This document shows, piece after piece, positions 7,855 to 17,439 of a stretch of 64,000 bases of DNA. Made by a program: the position numbers and the translations under genes. How positions within the stretch are numbered: the first letter of the stretch is position 1; each line of letters starts with the position of its first letter. The DNA is from Ramlibacter alkalitolerans (GTDB lineage: Bacteria; Pseudomonadota; Gammaproteobacteria; Burkholderiales; Burkholderiaceae_C). The notes under the pieces are model-generated. The model was not told where the DNA came from. It saw only the letters and a list, made by a program, of their open reading frames with translations, and did not search any database. Where the stretch lies: assembly GCF_016722765.1 (NCBI RefSeq), contig NZ_JAEQND010000001.1, forward strand, positions 248,001 through 312,000, read 5' to 3'.

Positions 7855-8526
7855 ATGAACATCCTTGTCGTCGACGACCACCCCCTGTACCGCAGCGGCG
7901 TCGTCCATACCCTGCAGAACACGGGCATGGAAGTCGACGTGGTCGAATGCGCTTCGCTCGAAACGGCGTTCCAGCGCCTGGACGCCGGCCTGGCCGTCGA
8001 CCTGATGATCCTGGACCTGCAGATGCCCGGCTACCAGGGAACGGATTCGGTGCGCAACGTGCGCACCAGGCGGCCCGAGCTGCCCGTACTGGTGCTCTCC
8101 GGCAATGAAGACCCGTCCATCGTGCGTGCCTGCATCGACCTGGGCGCCTGCGGCTTCGTGCCCAAGTCCGCGCCCAGCGACGAATTCACCGCGGCGCTGT
8201 CCCTGGTGCTTTCCGGCGGCGTCTACCTGCCGCCCACCAGCCTGAGCGTGGGCACGCCCGCCTCGCGCGCGCAGCAGGACGCCTGGGCCCGCCTGGGCGC
8301 GCACCTCACCGAGCGCCAGCGCCAGGTGCTGCTGGGCATCGTGCAGGGCAAGCCGAACAAGGTGATCGCCCGCGACCTCGGCCTGTCCGATACCACGGTC
8401 AAGTCGCACGTGGCGCACATCCTCGATGCGCTGGTGGTCTCCAATCGCACCGAGGCGGTGTACGCGCTGGCGCGCGCCGGCCTCACGATGCGCGACCTGG
8501 AAACGGCGCCCGCCCGGGCGCACTGA
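7855..8526 (+). CDS. NarL/FixJ-family response regulator
   Basis: A 223-residue two-component response regulator. The receiver domain has the acidic pair D7-D8, the phosphoacceptor D54 in MILDLQMPG, and Lys in GFVPKSAP near residue 106. A LuxR-type helix-turn-helix covers about residues 150-200 (LTERQRQVLLGIVQGKPNKVIARDLGLSDTTVKSHV). The ATG at 7855 was chosen because it places the receiver fold at the N-terminus; the frame extends upstream without homology. It converges, with 9 bases between stops, on a hybrid histidine kinase that is its likely partner. Confidence 0.92.
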   Translation: MNILVVDDHPLYRSGVVHTLQNTGMEVDVVECASLETAFQRLDAGLAVDLMILDLQMPGYQGTDSVRNVRTRRPELPVLVLSGNEDPSIVRACIDLGACGFVPKSAPSDEFTAALSLVLSGGVYLPPTSLSVGTPASRAQQDAWARLGAHLTERQRQVLLGIVQGKPNKVIARDLGLSDTTVKSHVAHILDALVVSNRTEAVYALARAGLTMRDLETAPARAH

Positions 8527-8535
8527 TCGAAGGCC

Positions 8536-10308
8536 TCACGCCGGCGTCGGCGCGTCTGCGACGGCCGCGGCCGGCACCCGTGCCAGCGCCGCCTGCATCG
8601 CCTCGAGCAGCCGCTCGGGGGCCACGGGTTTCTGCAGCACGGCCAGCGGCAGCCCCCGTTCGCGGATGTCCGGCTCGCCGGAGACGATCACGGCCGGCAC
8701 CGGCCCGAAGCGGCTGCGCACCGCCTCCACCGCCTCCACGCCGGTGCCTTCGGCCAGGCGGTAGTCGGCCAGCAGGATGTCGGGCGCATCGCCCTGCGCG
8801 TCCAGCGCCTGCTGCAGTTCGGCCAGCGACCCGCCCACGGCGACGCGCGCGCCCACGTCCTGCAGCCACGCGCACAGCGCTTCGCGGGCCAGCCGCTCGT
8901 TCTCGACCACCCCCACCAGCAGCCCCTGCAGGGGCGCGAGGCGCTGCGATGCCGCCGCGCAGGCGAGCACCGCCGCCGGCTCCCGGGCGAGCGGCAGGTG
9001 GATCGTGACGCGCGTGCCCTCGCCCTGCTGCGACGAGATCTCGAGCGCGGAGTGCATCAGGTCCGCCATGTGGCGCGAGATCGCCAGGCCCAGGCCGATG
9101 CCCTCGGCCTCCGCCTTGGCCGCCGAACGACCGCGGTAGAAGGCATTGCAGGCCTGCGCCAGGTCGTCCGGGTCCATGCCCACGCCCTGGTCGGTGACGG
9201 TGACCACCGCCTCCTGGCCGGCGCAGTCGGCCCGCAGCAGGATCTCGCCTTGCAGAGAGTATTTGAAGGCGTTGTCCAGGAAGTTGCGCAGCATGCGTTC
9301 CAGCAGCACCGGATCGGCCGACACGTTGCAGGAACCCACCACCTCGGTGCGAAAGCGCAGCCCGCGGGCGGCGCATTTCTCCGCGAACCCGGAGCTGGCC
9401 GACACGAGCAGGCGCTCCAGCTGCACCGGCTGCACCACGGCCTTCATGGTGCCGGCATCGATCTGCGCGAAGTCCACGAGGTGGCGGAACATGCCGTCGA
9501 TCGACTGCCCCGTGCGCACGATCTGCTGCGCCATCTGGTCGCGGCGCGCCGGGTCGGTGGACTTGCGGAAGATGTCGGAGAGGAACAGTAGCGCCTGCAC
9601 CGGCTGCCGCAGGTCGTGGCTCGCGGCCCCCAGGAAGCGCGAGCGGGCGCGCTGGGTCTCCTGCTGGTTCTTGAGCGACTGGCGCAGCTGCTCCACCACC
9701 TGCGCCTTCTCCTGCGCCGCGTCGACGATCTCGCGCAGCTGCTGGTGCAGCGTGCGCGCCAGCCGCACCATGATGGGGGCGCCCAGGGCCATGGCAACGC
9801 CCATCAGCACCATGTCCGGCGTGGAGGCATAGTGGGCGAAGCCGAGGTAGATCGTCACCATGCAGGCCAGCAGGTAGCCGGTGTACACCCGCGGCTGCAC
9901 CGCCAGCATCGACACGGCGAGCGCAACCCAGGCCACCGTGATCATGGTCAGCACGCTCAGGTGCGTGGTACTGAGGAAGGGCGCGAACAGCGGGATGCTG
10001 GTGGTGACGAACCAGCCGGTGACCGCCGCCCCGATCGCGATGTGGCGCAGCGTCGCCTCCGTCACGCCGTGGCGATTCACCAGGTACTTGAAGTAAGGCT
10101 GGCGCATCAGCATGCCGCATGCGAACACCGCGTACCAGCCCAGGAAGCGCGGCCAGCCCGCACCCGGCACCAGGATGAAGCCGAACAACGCTCCCATCAC
10201 CAGGGCGCTGCCGATGCCCGCCCGCGCCTGCGCGACGATCACGCCGACGCTGCGCTCGATCAACTCTTGCGACGCCCCTCGGGGGGCTGCCGCCTTGGTG
10301 TGTGCCAC
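8536..10308 (-). CDS. Hybrid sensor histidine kinase with C-terminal receiver
   Basis: Membrane sensor kinase of 590 residues from a GTG start. The N-terminal 190 residues hold about six hydrophobic helices with no large periplasmic loop, suggesting sensing in or near the membrane. A coiled segment leads to the HisKA box FLGAASHDLRQPVQAL (His about 231), the HATPase motifs NFLDNAFKYS, DQGVGMD and GIGLGLAI, and a receiver domain (DILLADYRL with the phosphoacceptor Asp, then LQKPV). The start was chosen at GTG 10308 because AGGAGG lies 6 bases upstream; the longer frame to 10401 would overlap the divergent esterase gene. Its probable partner is the NarL-type regulator it converges on. Confidence 0.9.
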   Translation of the reverse strand: MAHTKAAAPRGASQELIERSVGVIVAQARAGIGSALVMGALFGFILVPGAGWPRFLGWYAVFACGMLMRQPYFKYLVNRHGVTEATLRHIAIGAAVTGWFVTTSIPLFAPFLSTTHLSVLTMITVAWVALAVSMLAVQPRVYTGYLLACMVTIYLGFAHYASTPDMVLMGVAMALGAPIMVRLARTLHQQLREIVDAAQEKAQVVEQLRQSLKNQQETQRARSRFLGAASHDLRQPVQALLFLSDIFRKSTDPARRDQMAQQIVRTGQSIDGMFRHLVDFAQIDAGTMKAVVQPVQLERLLVSASSGFAEKCAARGLRFRTEVVGSCNVSADPVLLERMLRNFLDNAFKYSLQGEILLRADCAGQEAVVTVTDQGVGMDPDDLAQACNAFYRGRSAAKAEAEGIGLGLAISRHMADLMHSALEISSQQGEGTRVTIHLPLAREPAAVLACAAASQRLAPLQGLLVGVVENERLAREALCAWLQDVGARVAVGGSLAELQQALDAQGDAPDILLADYRLAEGTGVEAVEAVRSRFGPVPAVIVSGEPDIRERGLPLAVLQKPVAPERLLEAMQAALARVPAAAVADAPTPA

Positions 10309-10390
10309 CACTCTCCTCCTGAACCAGGGCAGTGTGGCAAAGATCGCGGTGCGAGGCAACTTACAGGAGCTGACGCATACCATCCGTGGG

Positions 10391-10975
10391 ATGCACACCA
10401 CGCACCTGCTCTACCTGCACGGCTTCCGTTCCTCGCCCCGCTCCTTCAAGGCCCAGCGCATGCACGCCTTGGTGCGCGAACGCCACCCGGGCGTGACATG
10501 GTGCTGCCCGCAACTGCCCCCATCCCCCAAAGAGGCGATGGCGCTGGTGCTGCAGTCCATCGCAGGCTGGCCGCGCGAGCACATGGCGGTGGTCGGCTCC
10601 TCCCTGGGCGGCTTCTATGCCACCTGCGTCGCGCAGGCCACCGGCTGCTGCTCGGTGCTGCTCAATCCCGCGGTGGACCCGGCGCGCGACCTGGCCCGCT
10701 ACATCGGCGAGCAGACGGCCTTCCACGACCCCGGCGAGCATTTCTACTTCGCCCCGGAGTTCATCGCAGAACTGCGGGCGCTGGATGCCGGCCCCATCAC
10801 CGAGCCGCAACGCTACTTCGCCGTGATCGCCAAGGGCGACGAACTGCTGGACTGGCGCGAGATGGTCGCCCGCTACCCGGGCATCGGCATGAAGCTGCTG
10901 GAAGGCAGCGACCACGGCCTGACCGACTTCGACGCCCACCTGCCGGAGATCCTCGCTTTCCTGCGCCTCGCTTGA
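10391..10975 (+). CDS. YqiA/UPF0227-like alpha/beta-hydrolase (esterase)
   Basis: A compact 194-residue alpha/beta-hydrolase. The oxyanion-hole strand YLHGFRSSPRS is at residues 8-18, the nucleophile elbow GSSLGGF has Ser71, and candidate acid and base residues are in AKGDELLD and GSDHGLTDF. Length and motifs match the YqiA/YcfP group of small esterases; the physiological substrate is unknown. Divergent from the histidine kinase gene with 82 bases between starts. It is followed by the A-rich hairpin repeat before the exoribonuclease gene. Confidence 0.88.
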   Translation: MHTTHLLYLHGFRSSPRSFKAQRMHALVRERHPGVTWCCPQLPPSPKEAMALVLQSIAGWPREHMAVVGSSLGGFYATCVAQATGCCSVLLNPAVDPARDLARYIGEQTAFHDPGEHFYFAPEFIAELRALDAGPITEPQRYFAVIAKGDELLDWREMVARYPGIGMKLLEGSDHGLTDFDAHLPEILAFLRLA

Positions 10976-11011
10976 TGCCACCAGGAACAATCAGAACCCA
11001 AGGAACAACCA

Positions 11012-11105
11012 GAACGCAAAAACCGCAAAAGCTACGCAAAAACCGCGAAGAAGTGCCGATGATTTCTTTTGCGGCTTTTGCGCAGTTTTTGCGGCTTCTG
11101 CGTTC
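11012..11105. repeat. Hairpin repeat, copy A of 3 (A-rich, GCAAAAACCGC type)
   Basis: A long imperfect inverted repeat. The left arm (about 11012-11052) is built from units such as GAACGCAAAAACCGCAAAA, and the right arm (about 11064-11105) is its near-complement ending GCGGCTTCTGCGTTC, with a short loop. Within each arm GCAAAAACCGC/GCAAAAGCCGC recurs every 20-22 bases. Sister copies are at 17440-17540 and 41304-41397. It lies between the esterase gene and the exoribonuclease gene, both rightward, so it would be transcribed if the two share a message. Confidence 0.88.
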
Positions 11106-11162
11106 GGCGGTTGAATTGGCTGCACGCACAGGCCCGCCTGGCCCGCATGGGACAATCCACCC

Positions 11163-13229
11163 ATGTTCGTTCTGTTCGAAGACGCCGGGAAGTTCCTCGC
11201 CGGCCGGGTGTTGTCCGAGTCGGATGCTTCGGCGCAGGTCGAGCTCGAGAGCGGCAAGCGCGTCAAGGTCAAGTCCGCCAACGTGCTGCTGAGGTTCGAG
11301 AAGCCGCAGCCGCTGGAACTGCTGCGCGAAGCGCAGGAGGTCGGCGCCGGCATCGAGCTGGACCTGGCCTGGGAATTCGCGCCCGAGGAGGAGTTCGGCT
11401 TCGCCGACCTGGCCCGTGAATATTTCAGCGAACGGGCCACGCTGGTGCAGCAGGCCGCCGCGCTGCTGCGGCTGTTCGAGGCACCGCACTACTTCCGCCG
11501 CGCCGGCAAGGGGCGCTTCCGCAAGGCCCCGGCCGAGATCCTGCAGCAGGCGCTCGTCGCCATCGAGAAGAAGAAGCAGGTGCAGGCGCAGATTTCCGCC
11601 TGGGCCGCGGAGCTGGCCTCGGGCAGCTGCCCGCCGGCGATCCGCGAACAGCTGTACAAGATCCTGTTCAAGCCGGACAAGAACGCGCCCGAATACAAGG
11701 CCGTCGTCGAAGCGTCCCGCAGCACCCAGACCGCACCGCTCGCGCTGCTGCAGAACGCCGGCGCGATCACCTCGCCCTACCAGTTCCACTGGAAGCGCTT
11801 CCTGCTGGAGTGGTTCCCCAGGGGGACCGGCTTCCCGCCGCTGGCCGCCCCCGCGATCCGCGACGAACTGCCGCTCGCCGCGGTGCAGGCGTTCTCGGTC
11901 GACGACTCCAGCACCACCGAGATCGACGACGCGCTGTCGGTGCAGGGGCTCGGCTCCGGCACCGTCACCGTCGGCGTGCACATCGCCGCGCCCGGCCTCG
12001 CCATCCAGACCGGCACGCCGCTGGACCAGCTGGCGCGCCAGCGCCTGTCCACGGTCTACATGCCGGGGCACAAGATCACGATGCTGCCCGAGGACGTGGT
12101 GCAGGCCTACACGCTGATGGAAGGCCGCGACTGCCCCGCCGTCTCGCTCTACGTGCAGTACGACGAAGCCACGCTGGCCGTCAAGGAAAGCGAGACGCGC
12201 CTCGAGCGGGTGCCGATCGCGGCCAACCTGCGGCACGACCAGCTCGATGAACACCTGCCGGCGGACTTCCTCGAGAACCCGTCGGCGCCGGCCGTGGGGG
12301 TGCCGGAACCCGCCTTGCGCTTTCGCGCCGAACTGTCCTTCCTGTTCCGCCTTGCCAGGCAGCTGAAGGCGCAGCGCGAGGTGCTGCGCGGCAAGCCGGA
12401 GAACTTCAGCCGACCCGACTACAACTTCCGCGTCCCGACGGCGGGCGAGGACGGGCCGACGGGCGAGGAACCGGTGGAGATCACGGTGCGCAAGCGCGGT
12501 GCGCCGCTGGACCTGATCGTGGCGGAGGCCATGATCCTCGCCAACAGCACGTGGGGCCAGTGGCTGGCTGAGGTCGGCGTGCCCGGCATCTACCGCAGCC
12601 AGGCCAGCCTGGCCCCGGGCGTGAAGGTGCGCATGGGCACCAAGGCGCTGCCGCACGCCGGCATCGGCGTGAAAAGTTACGCGTGGAGCACCTCGCCCCT
12701 GCGCCGCTATACGGACCTGGTGAACCAGTGGCAGATCATCGCGGCGGCGCGCCACGGCCGCACCGCCGCGCTTGCGGCGCCCTTCAAGCCGAAGGATGCC
12801 GAGCTGTTCTCGATCATCTCCGGCTTCGACGCTGCCTACAGCGCCTACAACGGCCACCAGGCCGGGATGGAACGCTACTGGACGCTCAAGTACCTGCAGC
12901 AGAACGGCATCCGCGAGCTGGAAGCCACCGTCTTCAAGGAAGGCCTGGCCCGCGCCGACACGCTGCCGCTGGTGCTGCCGGTGCTGGGCACGGCGGACCT
13001 GCCGCGCGGCGCCCGCGTGCGGCTGCGCCTGGGCCAGATCGACCTGATCACGCTGGATGTCAGCGGCTCGGTGCTGCAACGCCTGGATACCATTGCGGAG
13101 CCGGCGTCGGTGGAAGACGACAGCGAAGAGGAAAGCGTCGCGGGTCCGATTGCGATCGCGGTGGATGTCACGGACACTTCCGAGGACAATCCGGTCAGCG
13201 CGCCCGCGGGCGTAGACGTGAGTTCGTGA
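11163..13229 (+). CDS. RNB-domain exoribonuclease (RNase II/R family)
   Basis: A 688-residue 3'-5' exoribonuclease. The RNB catalytic signature VDDSSTTEIDDALSV supplies the clustered Asp residues that bind magnesium; the family motif STSPLRRYTDLVN follows, then an S1-like C-terminal region. The N-terminal 200 residues do not look like the double cold-shock domain of classical RNase R. This is the RNase II-like class often found in Burkholderiales next to aroE, so I give no symbol. The C-terminal 40 residues are acidic and low in complexity. Its stop overlaps the GTG of the TonB-like gene (GTGA), so it heads a five-gene rightward unit. Confidence 0.92.
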   Translation: MFVLFEDAGKFLAGRVLSESDASAQVELESGKRVKVKSANVLLRFEKPQPLELLREAQEVGAGIELDLAWEFAPEEEFGFADLAREYFSERATLVQQAAALLRLFEAPHYFRRAGKGRFRKAPAEILQQALVAIEKKKQVQAQISAWAAELASGSCPPAIREQLYKILFKPDKNAPEYKAVVEASRSTQTAPLALLQNAGAITSPYQFHWKRFLLEWFPRGTGFPPLAAPAIRDELPLAAVQAFSVDDSSTTEIDDALSVQGLGSGTVTVGVHIAAPGLAIQTGTPLDQLARQRLSTVYMPGHKITMLPEDVVQAYTLMEGRDCPAVSLYVQYDEATLAVKESETRLERVPIAANLRHDQLDEHLPADFLENPSAPAVGVPEPALRFRAELSFLFRLARQLKAQREVLRGKPENFSRPDYNFRVPTAGEDGPTGEEPVEITVRKRGAPLDLIVAEAMILANSTWGQWLAEVGVPGIYRSQASLAPGVKVRMGTKALPHAGIGVKSYAWSTSPLRRYTDLVNQWQIIAAARHGRTAALAAPFKPKDAELFSIISGFDAAYSAYNGHQAGMERYWTLKYLQQNGIRELEATVFKEGLARADTLPLVLPVLGTADLPRGARVRLRLGQIDLITLDVSGSVLQRLDTIAEPASVEDDSEEESVAGPIAIAVDVTDTSEDNPVSAPAGVDVSS

Positions 13230-14080
13230 ACCTGAAGTCCCTCAGCACCCTGCAGATCGCACTGGGCGTGTCCGTCATCGTGCACGCGGCCCTGCTCACG
13301 GTGCGCATCGTCGACCCCGAAGGCTTCAACCGCGTGTTCCAGGACACGCCGCTCGAGGTCGTGCTGGTCAACGCCCGCAGCAACGAGAAGGTCGACCGCG
13401 CGCAGGCCATCGCCCAGGCGGCGCTCGCCGGCGGCGGCGAGGCCGAGAAGGGCCGCGCCACCTCGCCCCTGCCGGCCTCGGCGCTCACCTCCATCGGCGA
13501 CGCTGCGGAAGACGCGCAGCAGAAGATCGAGACGATGCAGGAAGAGCAGATGGTGATGCTCGCCAACCTCAAGCGCACGCTCGCCGCCATGCCCCCGGCG
13601 GACCCGAAGCAGGCCCGCTCGAACCCCGAGGCGGCGGCGCGCGAGGAGAAGCGCCGCCACCTCGTCAAGCTGCTGGCCGAGATCGAGAAGCGCATCAACG
13701 AGGAAAACGCGCGGCCGAAGAAGCGCTACATCAGCCCCTCCACGCGCGAGGAGGTGTACGCCGTCTACTACGACGCGCTGCGGCGCAAGATCGAGGAACG
13801 CGGCACCACCAACTTCCCGGAACTCGCCGGCCGCAAGCTCTATGGCGAGCTGACGATGATCGTGACGGTGAACCACGACGGCCGGGTCACCGACGCCGAG
13901 ATCGTCGAAAGCTCCGGCAACCGCACCCTGGACCGGCGGGCCGCCACCATCGCGCGCGCCGCCGGCCCGTTCGGCCGCTTCAGCGAGGCGATGCGCCGCA
14001 AGGCGGACCAGATCGTGGTGGTGTCGCGCTTCAAGTTCACGCGCGAAGACACGCTGGAAACCCGGCTCACCAACCGCTGA
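13226..14080 (+). CDS. TonB-family energy-transducer-like protein
   Basis: A 284-residue inner-membrane protein. One N-terminal hydrophobic segment (LQIALGVSVIVHAALLTV) anchors a charged, partly coiled periplasmic stretch and a C-terminal TonB-like domain (ELTMIVTVNHDGRVTDAEIVESSGNRTLDRRA). The Pro-rich linker of classical TonB is short, so it may belong to the TonB C-domain group tied to envelope integrity rather than siderophore uptake. No exbB/exbD neighbours are present. The GTG start at 13226 overlaps the exoribonuclease stop and gives the expected cytoplasmic/membrane N-terminus. Confidence 0.85.
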   Translation: MNLKSLSTLQIALGVSVIVHAALLTVRIVDPEGFNRVFQDTPLEVVLVNARSNEKVDRAQAIAQAALAGGGEAEKGRATSPLPASALTSIGDAAEDAQQKIETMQEEQMVMLANLKRTLAAMPPADPKQARSNPEAAAREEKRRHLVKLLAEIEKRINEENARPKKRYISPSTREEVYAVYYDALRRKIEERGTTNFPELAGRKLYGELTMIVTVNHDGRVTDAEIVESSGNRTLDRRAATIARAAGPFGRFSEAMRRKADQIVVVSRFKFTREDTLETRLTNR

Positions 14081-14090
14081 GGCCGCCACC

Positions 14091-14921
14091 GTGGACCGCT
14101 ATTGCGTGATGGGCAATCCCGTGGAGCACAGCCGCTCGCCGTGGATCCACGCGCGCTTCGCCGCACTGACCGGGCAGCCGGTGGAGTACGGCCGGCGCCT
14201 GGTGCCGCTGGCGGGCTTCGCCGCGGCGCTGCAGGCTTTCCGTGCCGAGGGCGGCCGGGGTTGCAACGTGACCGTGCCGTTCAAGTTCGAGGCTGCCACG
14301 CTGGTGAGCCACCGCAGCGAACGGGCGGCGCTGGCCGGCGCCTGCAACACGCTGCGCTTCGAAGCCGGCGGCATCTACGGCGACAACACCGATGGCCTGG
14401 GCCTGGTGCACGACCTGCAGGACAACGCCGGCGTGGCGCTCGCCGGGCGCGACGTGCTCCTGATCGGCGCCGGCGGCGCGGCGGCCGGGGTGCTCGGGCC
14501 GCTGGTCGAAGCGAAGCCGCGCCGCATCGTGGTGGCCAACCGCACGCCCGAAAAGGCGCAGGCCCTGGTGGCGCGGCACGCGATGCTGGCGGACGCTACC
14601 GGCGTGAGGCTCGAGGCCTGCGGGCTGGACGCGGTGCCGGGCGCCTTCGATGTCGTGGTGAACGGAACGGCGAGCAGCCTCAGCGGCGCGGAGGTGCCGG
14701 TGCCGGCCTCCGTACTTCGGCCCGGCGCGCTGGCCTGCGACATGATGTACGGCCCGGCGGCCGAAGGATTCCTGCAGTGGGCGCGCGCGCACGGCGCGAG
14801 CGGCCGCGACGGCCTGGGCATGCTGGTGGAACAGGCGGCGGAGGCCTTCCTGGTGTGGCGCGGCGTGCGGCCGCCGTCGGCGCAGGTGCTGGCCGAACTG
14901 CGGCAGGAGCTGGCGCGATGA
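14091..14921 (+). CDS. aroE: Shikimate dehydrogenase
   Basis: NADP-dependent reduction of 3-dehydroshikimate to shikimate. The 276-residue length is typical. Shikimate-binding SRSPWIHARFA is at residues 14-24, the NVTVPFK catalytic-lysine motif is near residue 60, DNTDGLG near residue 100, and the Rossmann loop is GAGGAAAGV. The cofactor stretch NRTPEKA has the Asn-Arg-Thr expected for NADP. The start is GTG, 10 bases after the TonB-like gene. With the DAHP synthase near 3 kb, two shikimate-pathway steps are in this window, in separate units. Confidence 0.96.
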   Translation: MDRYCVMGNPVEHSRSPWIHARFAALTGQPVEYGRRLVPLAGFAAALQAFRAEGGRGCNVTVPFKFEAATLVSHRSERAALAGACNTLRFEAGGIYGDNTDGLGLVHDLQDNAGVALAGRDVLLIGAGGAAAGVLGPLVEAKPRRIVVANRTPEKAQALVARHAMLADATGVRLEACGLDAVPGAFDVVVNGTASSLSGAEVPVPASVLRPGALACDMMYGPAAEGFLQWARAHGASGRDGLGMLVEQAAEAFLVWRGVRPPSAQVLAELRQELAR

Positions 14922-15649
14922 AGGCCGTCCTGCGCTGGATCGGGCTGGTGCTGATCGCCTTCGTCGCGCTGCAGGCCTTCTTCGTCGGGCGCATCGCGCT
15001 GATGGCGGTGGTGGACCCGCAGTCGACCAGCTTCCAGCGTTCGGAAGCCTGGCGCATCGCCACCGAGAAGGACAGGCTGCGCTGGAGCCAGCGCTGGGTG
15101 GCTTACCCGCAGATTTCCGACAACCTCAAGCGCGCGGTGATCGCTTCGGAGGACGACGGCTTCGTCTACCACGATGGGGTGGACTGGGATGCGCTGGAGA
15201 AGGCCTGGGAGCGCAATGCCAAGGCGGAGGAAAAGGCGTCCCGGCGGGCGCAGCTTGCGCCCTCGACGGCCAGGCCGCCCAAGATCTACGGCGGCTCCAC
15301 CATCTCGCAGCAGCTGGCCAAGAACCTGCTGCTCTCGGGCGAGCGCAGCTTCCTGCGCAAGGGCCAGGAATTCGTGCTGACGATGGCGCTGGAGCACACG
15401 CTGTCGAAGGAGCGGATCCTGGAGATCTACCTCAATAGCGTGGAGTGGGGCGACGGCGTGTTCGGCGCCGAGGCCGCCGCGCAGCACTACTTCCGCAAGC
15501 CCGCCAGCCGCCTCAGCGCTTACGAGGCCGCGCGGCTGGCCGTGATGCTGCCGCAGCCCAAGCGCTTCGAGAAGATGCCGGGCTCGAAGTACCTGGCGGG
15601 GCGCACGGCGACGATCGTCGCGCGCATGCGCGCGGCGGAACTGCCCTGA
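14918..15649 (+). CDS. mtgA: Monofunctional biosynthetic peptidoglycan transglycosylase
   Basis: MtgA polymerises lipid II into glycan strands without a transpeptidase domain. The 243-residue protein has one N-terminal membrane anchor ([17 protein letters not shown]) and the GT51 motifs [39 protein letters not shown] and [16 protein letters not shown], including the catalytic Glu of the EDD motif. The ATG overlaps the aroE stop by four bases (ATGA). The aroE-mtgA order is common in Burkholderiales. Confidence 0.96.
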   Translation: MKAVLRWIGLVLIAFVALQAFFVGRIALMAVVDPQSTSFQRSEAWRIATEKDRLRWSQRWVAYPQISDNLKRAVIASEDDGFVYHDGVDWDALEKAWERNAKAEEKASRRAQLAPSTARPPKIYGGSTISQQLAKNLLLSGERSFLRKGQEFVLTMALEHTLSKERILEIYLNSVEWGDGVFGAEAAAQHYFRKPASRLSAYEAARLAVMLPQPKRFEKMPGSKYLAGRTATIVARMRAAELP

Positions 15650-16197
15650 TGCGGATCCTGGGCATCGATCCCGGATTGCAGACCACGGGCTTCGGCGTCG
15701 TCGATGCCGACGGCTACGCGCTGCAGTACGTGGCCAGCGGCACCATCAGCACCATGCACCTGGAGCGGGGCGACCTGCCGGCGCGGCTCAAGGTGCTGTA
15801 CGACGGCATCGGCGAGCTGCGCACGCGCTACCAGCCGGATGCGGCCGCGATCGAGATCGTGTTCGTGAACGTCAACCCGCAGTCCACGCTGCTGCTGGGC
15901 CAGGCGCGCGGTGCCTGCATCACGGCGCTGGTGGTCAATGCGCTGCCGGTGGCGGAGTACACGCCGATGCAGATGAAGCAGGCCGTGGCGGGCACCGGCA
16001 AGGCCGCCAAGACGCAGGTGCAATTGATGGTGCAGCGGCTGCTGCAGTTGCCGGGGCTGCCGGGCAAGGACGCCGCCGACGCGCTGGGGCTGGCCATCAC
16101 GCACGCGCATGCGGCGCTGGCGACGGCGCGGATCCAGGCGGCGGGCGGGGTCGCGCGGCGCAACACCGGCGCGTACAAGACGGGGCGGGTGATCTAG
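15649..16197 (+). CDS. ruvC: Holliday junction endonuclease RuvC
   Basis: RuvC resolves four-way junctions as a dimer with RuvAB. The 182-residue protein has the acidic catalytic residues in [13 protein letters not shown] (Asp7), [22 protein letters not shown] (Glu) and [16 protein letters not shown] (paired Asp). Its ATG overlaps the mtgA stop (TGATG). ruvA and ruvB are not in the window; in this lineage ruvC is often apart from them. The 3' end overlaps the stop codon of a small convergent membrane-protein gene by two bases. Confidence 0.96.
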   Translation: MRILGIDPGLQTTGFGVVDADGYALQYVASGTISTMHLERGDLPARLKVLYDGIGELRTRYQPDAAAIEIVFVNVNPQSTLLLGQARGACITALVVNALPVAEYTPMQMKQAVAGTGKAAKTQVQLMVQRLLQLPGLPGKDAADALGLAITHAHAALATARIQAAGGVARRNTGAYKTGRVI

Positions 16198-16373
16198 GAA
16201 GATAGCCGGTCGGCGAAGATCGCGGCGAAGAGCAGCAACACCGCCAGCATCGTCCACTTGAACAGCGCGAGGCCGAAGCGCTTGTACTTCTGCTCGCCGG
16301 TGAAGGCGAAGAGCGCGAAGCTCACGCCGGCCGCCACCAGCAGCAGCAGCACCAGGACCCGGACGAAGCCCAC
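16194..16373 (-). CDS. Small two-helix membrane protein, 59 aa
   Basis: A small gene with a GTG start at 16373, one base after the lpxC stop. It encodes a Val/Leu-rich first helix ([20 protein letters not shown]), a short basic loop ([10 protein letters not shown]) and a second helix ([16 protein letters not shown]). Support for coding: the reading frame is open, has the usual third-position GC of its neighbours, and continues the lpxC unit at minimal spacing. Its stop overlaps the ruvC stop from the opposite strand. Function unknown; the position behind lpxC suggests an envelope role, but that is guesswork. Confidence 0.75.
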   Translation of the reverse strand: MGFVRVLVLLLLVAAGVSFALFAFTGEQKYKRFGLALFKWTMLAVLLLFAAIFADRLSS

Positions 16374-16374
16374 G

Positions 16375-17298
16375 CTACCAGGCGCGGGCCGGCTGGGCGA
16401 AACCGGCGGGTGCCTCGCGTTCGTGGCCGAAGCTCACCACCTCGAAGGCATCCTGGTCCGCCAGCAGCGCGCGGATCAACTTGTTGTTCAGGGCGTGGCC
16501 CGAACGGAAGGCGCTGTAGGCCGCCAGCAGGGGCTTGCCGATCAGGTACAGGTCGCCCATCGCATCGAGGATCTTGTGCTTGACGAACTCGTCGTCGTAG
16601 CGCAGGCCGTCGGCGTTGAGCACGCGGTAGTCGTCGACCACGATCGCGTTGTCCATGCCGCCGCCCATGGCCAGGCCGCGGGCGCGCATCATTTCCAGGT
16701 CCTTCGTGAAGCCGAAGGTCCGGGCGCGCGCGATGTCGCGCGAGTACTGGCCCGAGCTCAGGTCGAATTCGTAGCGCTGGCCGGTGGAGCTGACCACGCG
16801 GTGGTGGAACTCGATCTCGAAGCCCAGCTTGAAGCCGTGGTACGGGTCGAGCCGCGCCCACTTCAGGTCCTCGCCCTGGCCTTCGCGCACTTCCACCGTC
16901 CGCAGCACGCGGATGAAGCGGCGCGGCGCGTTCTGCTGCTCGATGCCCGCGCTTTGCAGCAGGAAGACGAACGAAGCCGAAGAGCCGTCGAGGATGGGGA
17001 CCTCTTCGGCCGTGATGTCGACGTAGAGGTTGTCGACGCCCAGGCCGGCGCAGGCGGACATCAGGTGTTCGACGGTGTGGACCTTGGCGCCGCCGTTGGA
17101 GATGGTCGAGGCCATGCGCGTATCCGTCACCGCCTGGGCGGAGACCGGGATGTCGACGGGCAGGGGCAGGTCCGTGCGGCGGAACACGATGCCGGTATCG
17201 GGCTGGGCGGGCCGCAGCGTCAGCTCCACGCGCTGACCGCTGTGCAGGCCCACGCCCACGGCCTTGGTCAGGGTCTTGAGGGTTCGCTGGCGCACCAT
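16375..17298 (-). CDS. lpxC: UDP-3-O-acyl-N-acetylglucosamine deacetylase
   Basis: LpxC catalyses the committed, zinc-dependent step of lipid A synthesis. The 307-residue protein starts [10 protein letters not shown], matching the family N-terminus, and carries the zinc and catalytic motifs [21 protein letters not shown] and [13 protein letters not shown]. No Shine-Dalgarno is visible before the ATG; a TAAAAT box at 17311-17306 would start RNA near the ATG, so a leaderless lpxC transcript is possible (weak inference, no good -35). It follows ftsZ, as in many proteobacteria, but is separated from it by 253 bases containing a hairpin repeat. Confidence 0.97.
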   Translation of the reverse strand: MVRQRTLKTLTKAVGVGLHSGQRVELTLRPAQPDTGIVFRRTDLPLPVDIPVSAQAVTDTRMASTISNGGAKVHTVEHLMSACAGLGVDNLYVDITAEEVPILDGSSASFVFLLQSAGIEQQNAPRRFIRVLRTVEVREGQGEDLKWARLDPYHGFKLGFEIEFHHRVVSSTGQRYEFDLSSGQYSRDIARARTFGFTKDLEMMRARGLAMGGGMDNAIVVDDYRVLNADGLRYDDEFVKHKILDAMGDLYLIGKPLLAAYSAFRSGHALNNKLIRALLADQDAFEVVSFGHEREAPAGFAQPARAW

Positions 17299-17439
17299 GG
17301 AAGCGATTTTACGGGCGCCCAGGGATCCCCCCGGTTGACTTCCCGCATGTCCACGATAGAGCCAGGTCATTGGCTGAGCCTCACGCCGCGCCGTGAAGCG
17401 CGTATGTAGGAGACGTAAAACCGGATCGCCGCACAGCCA

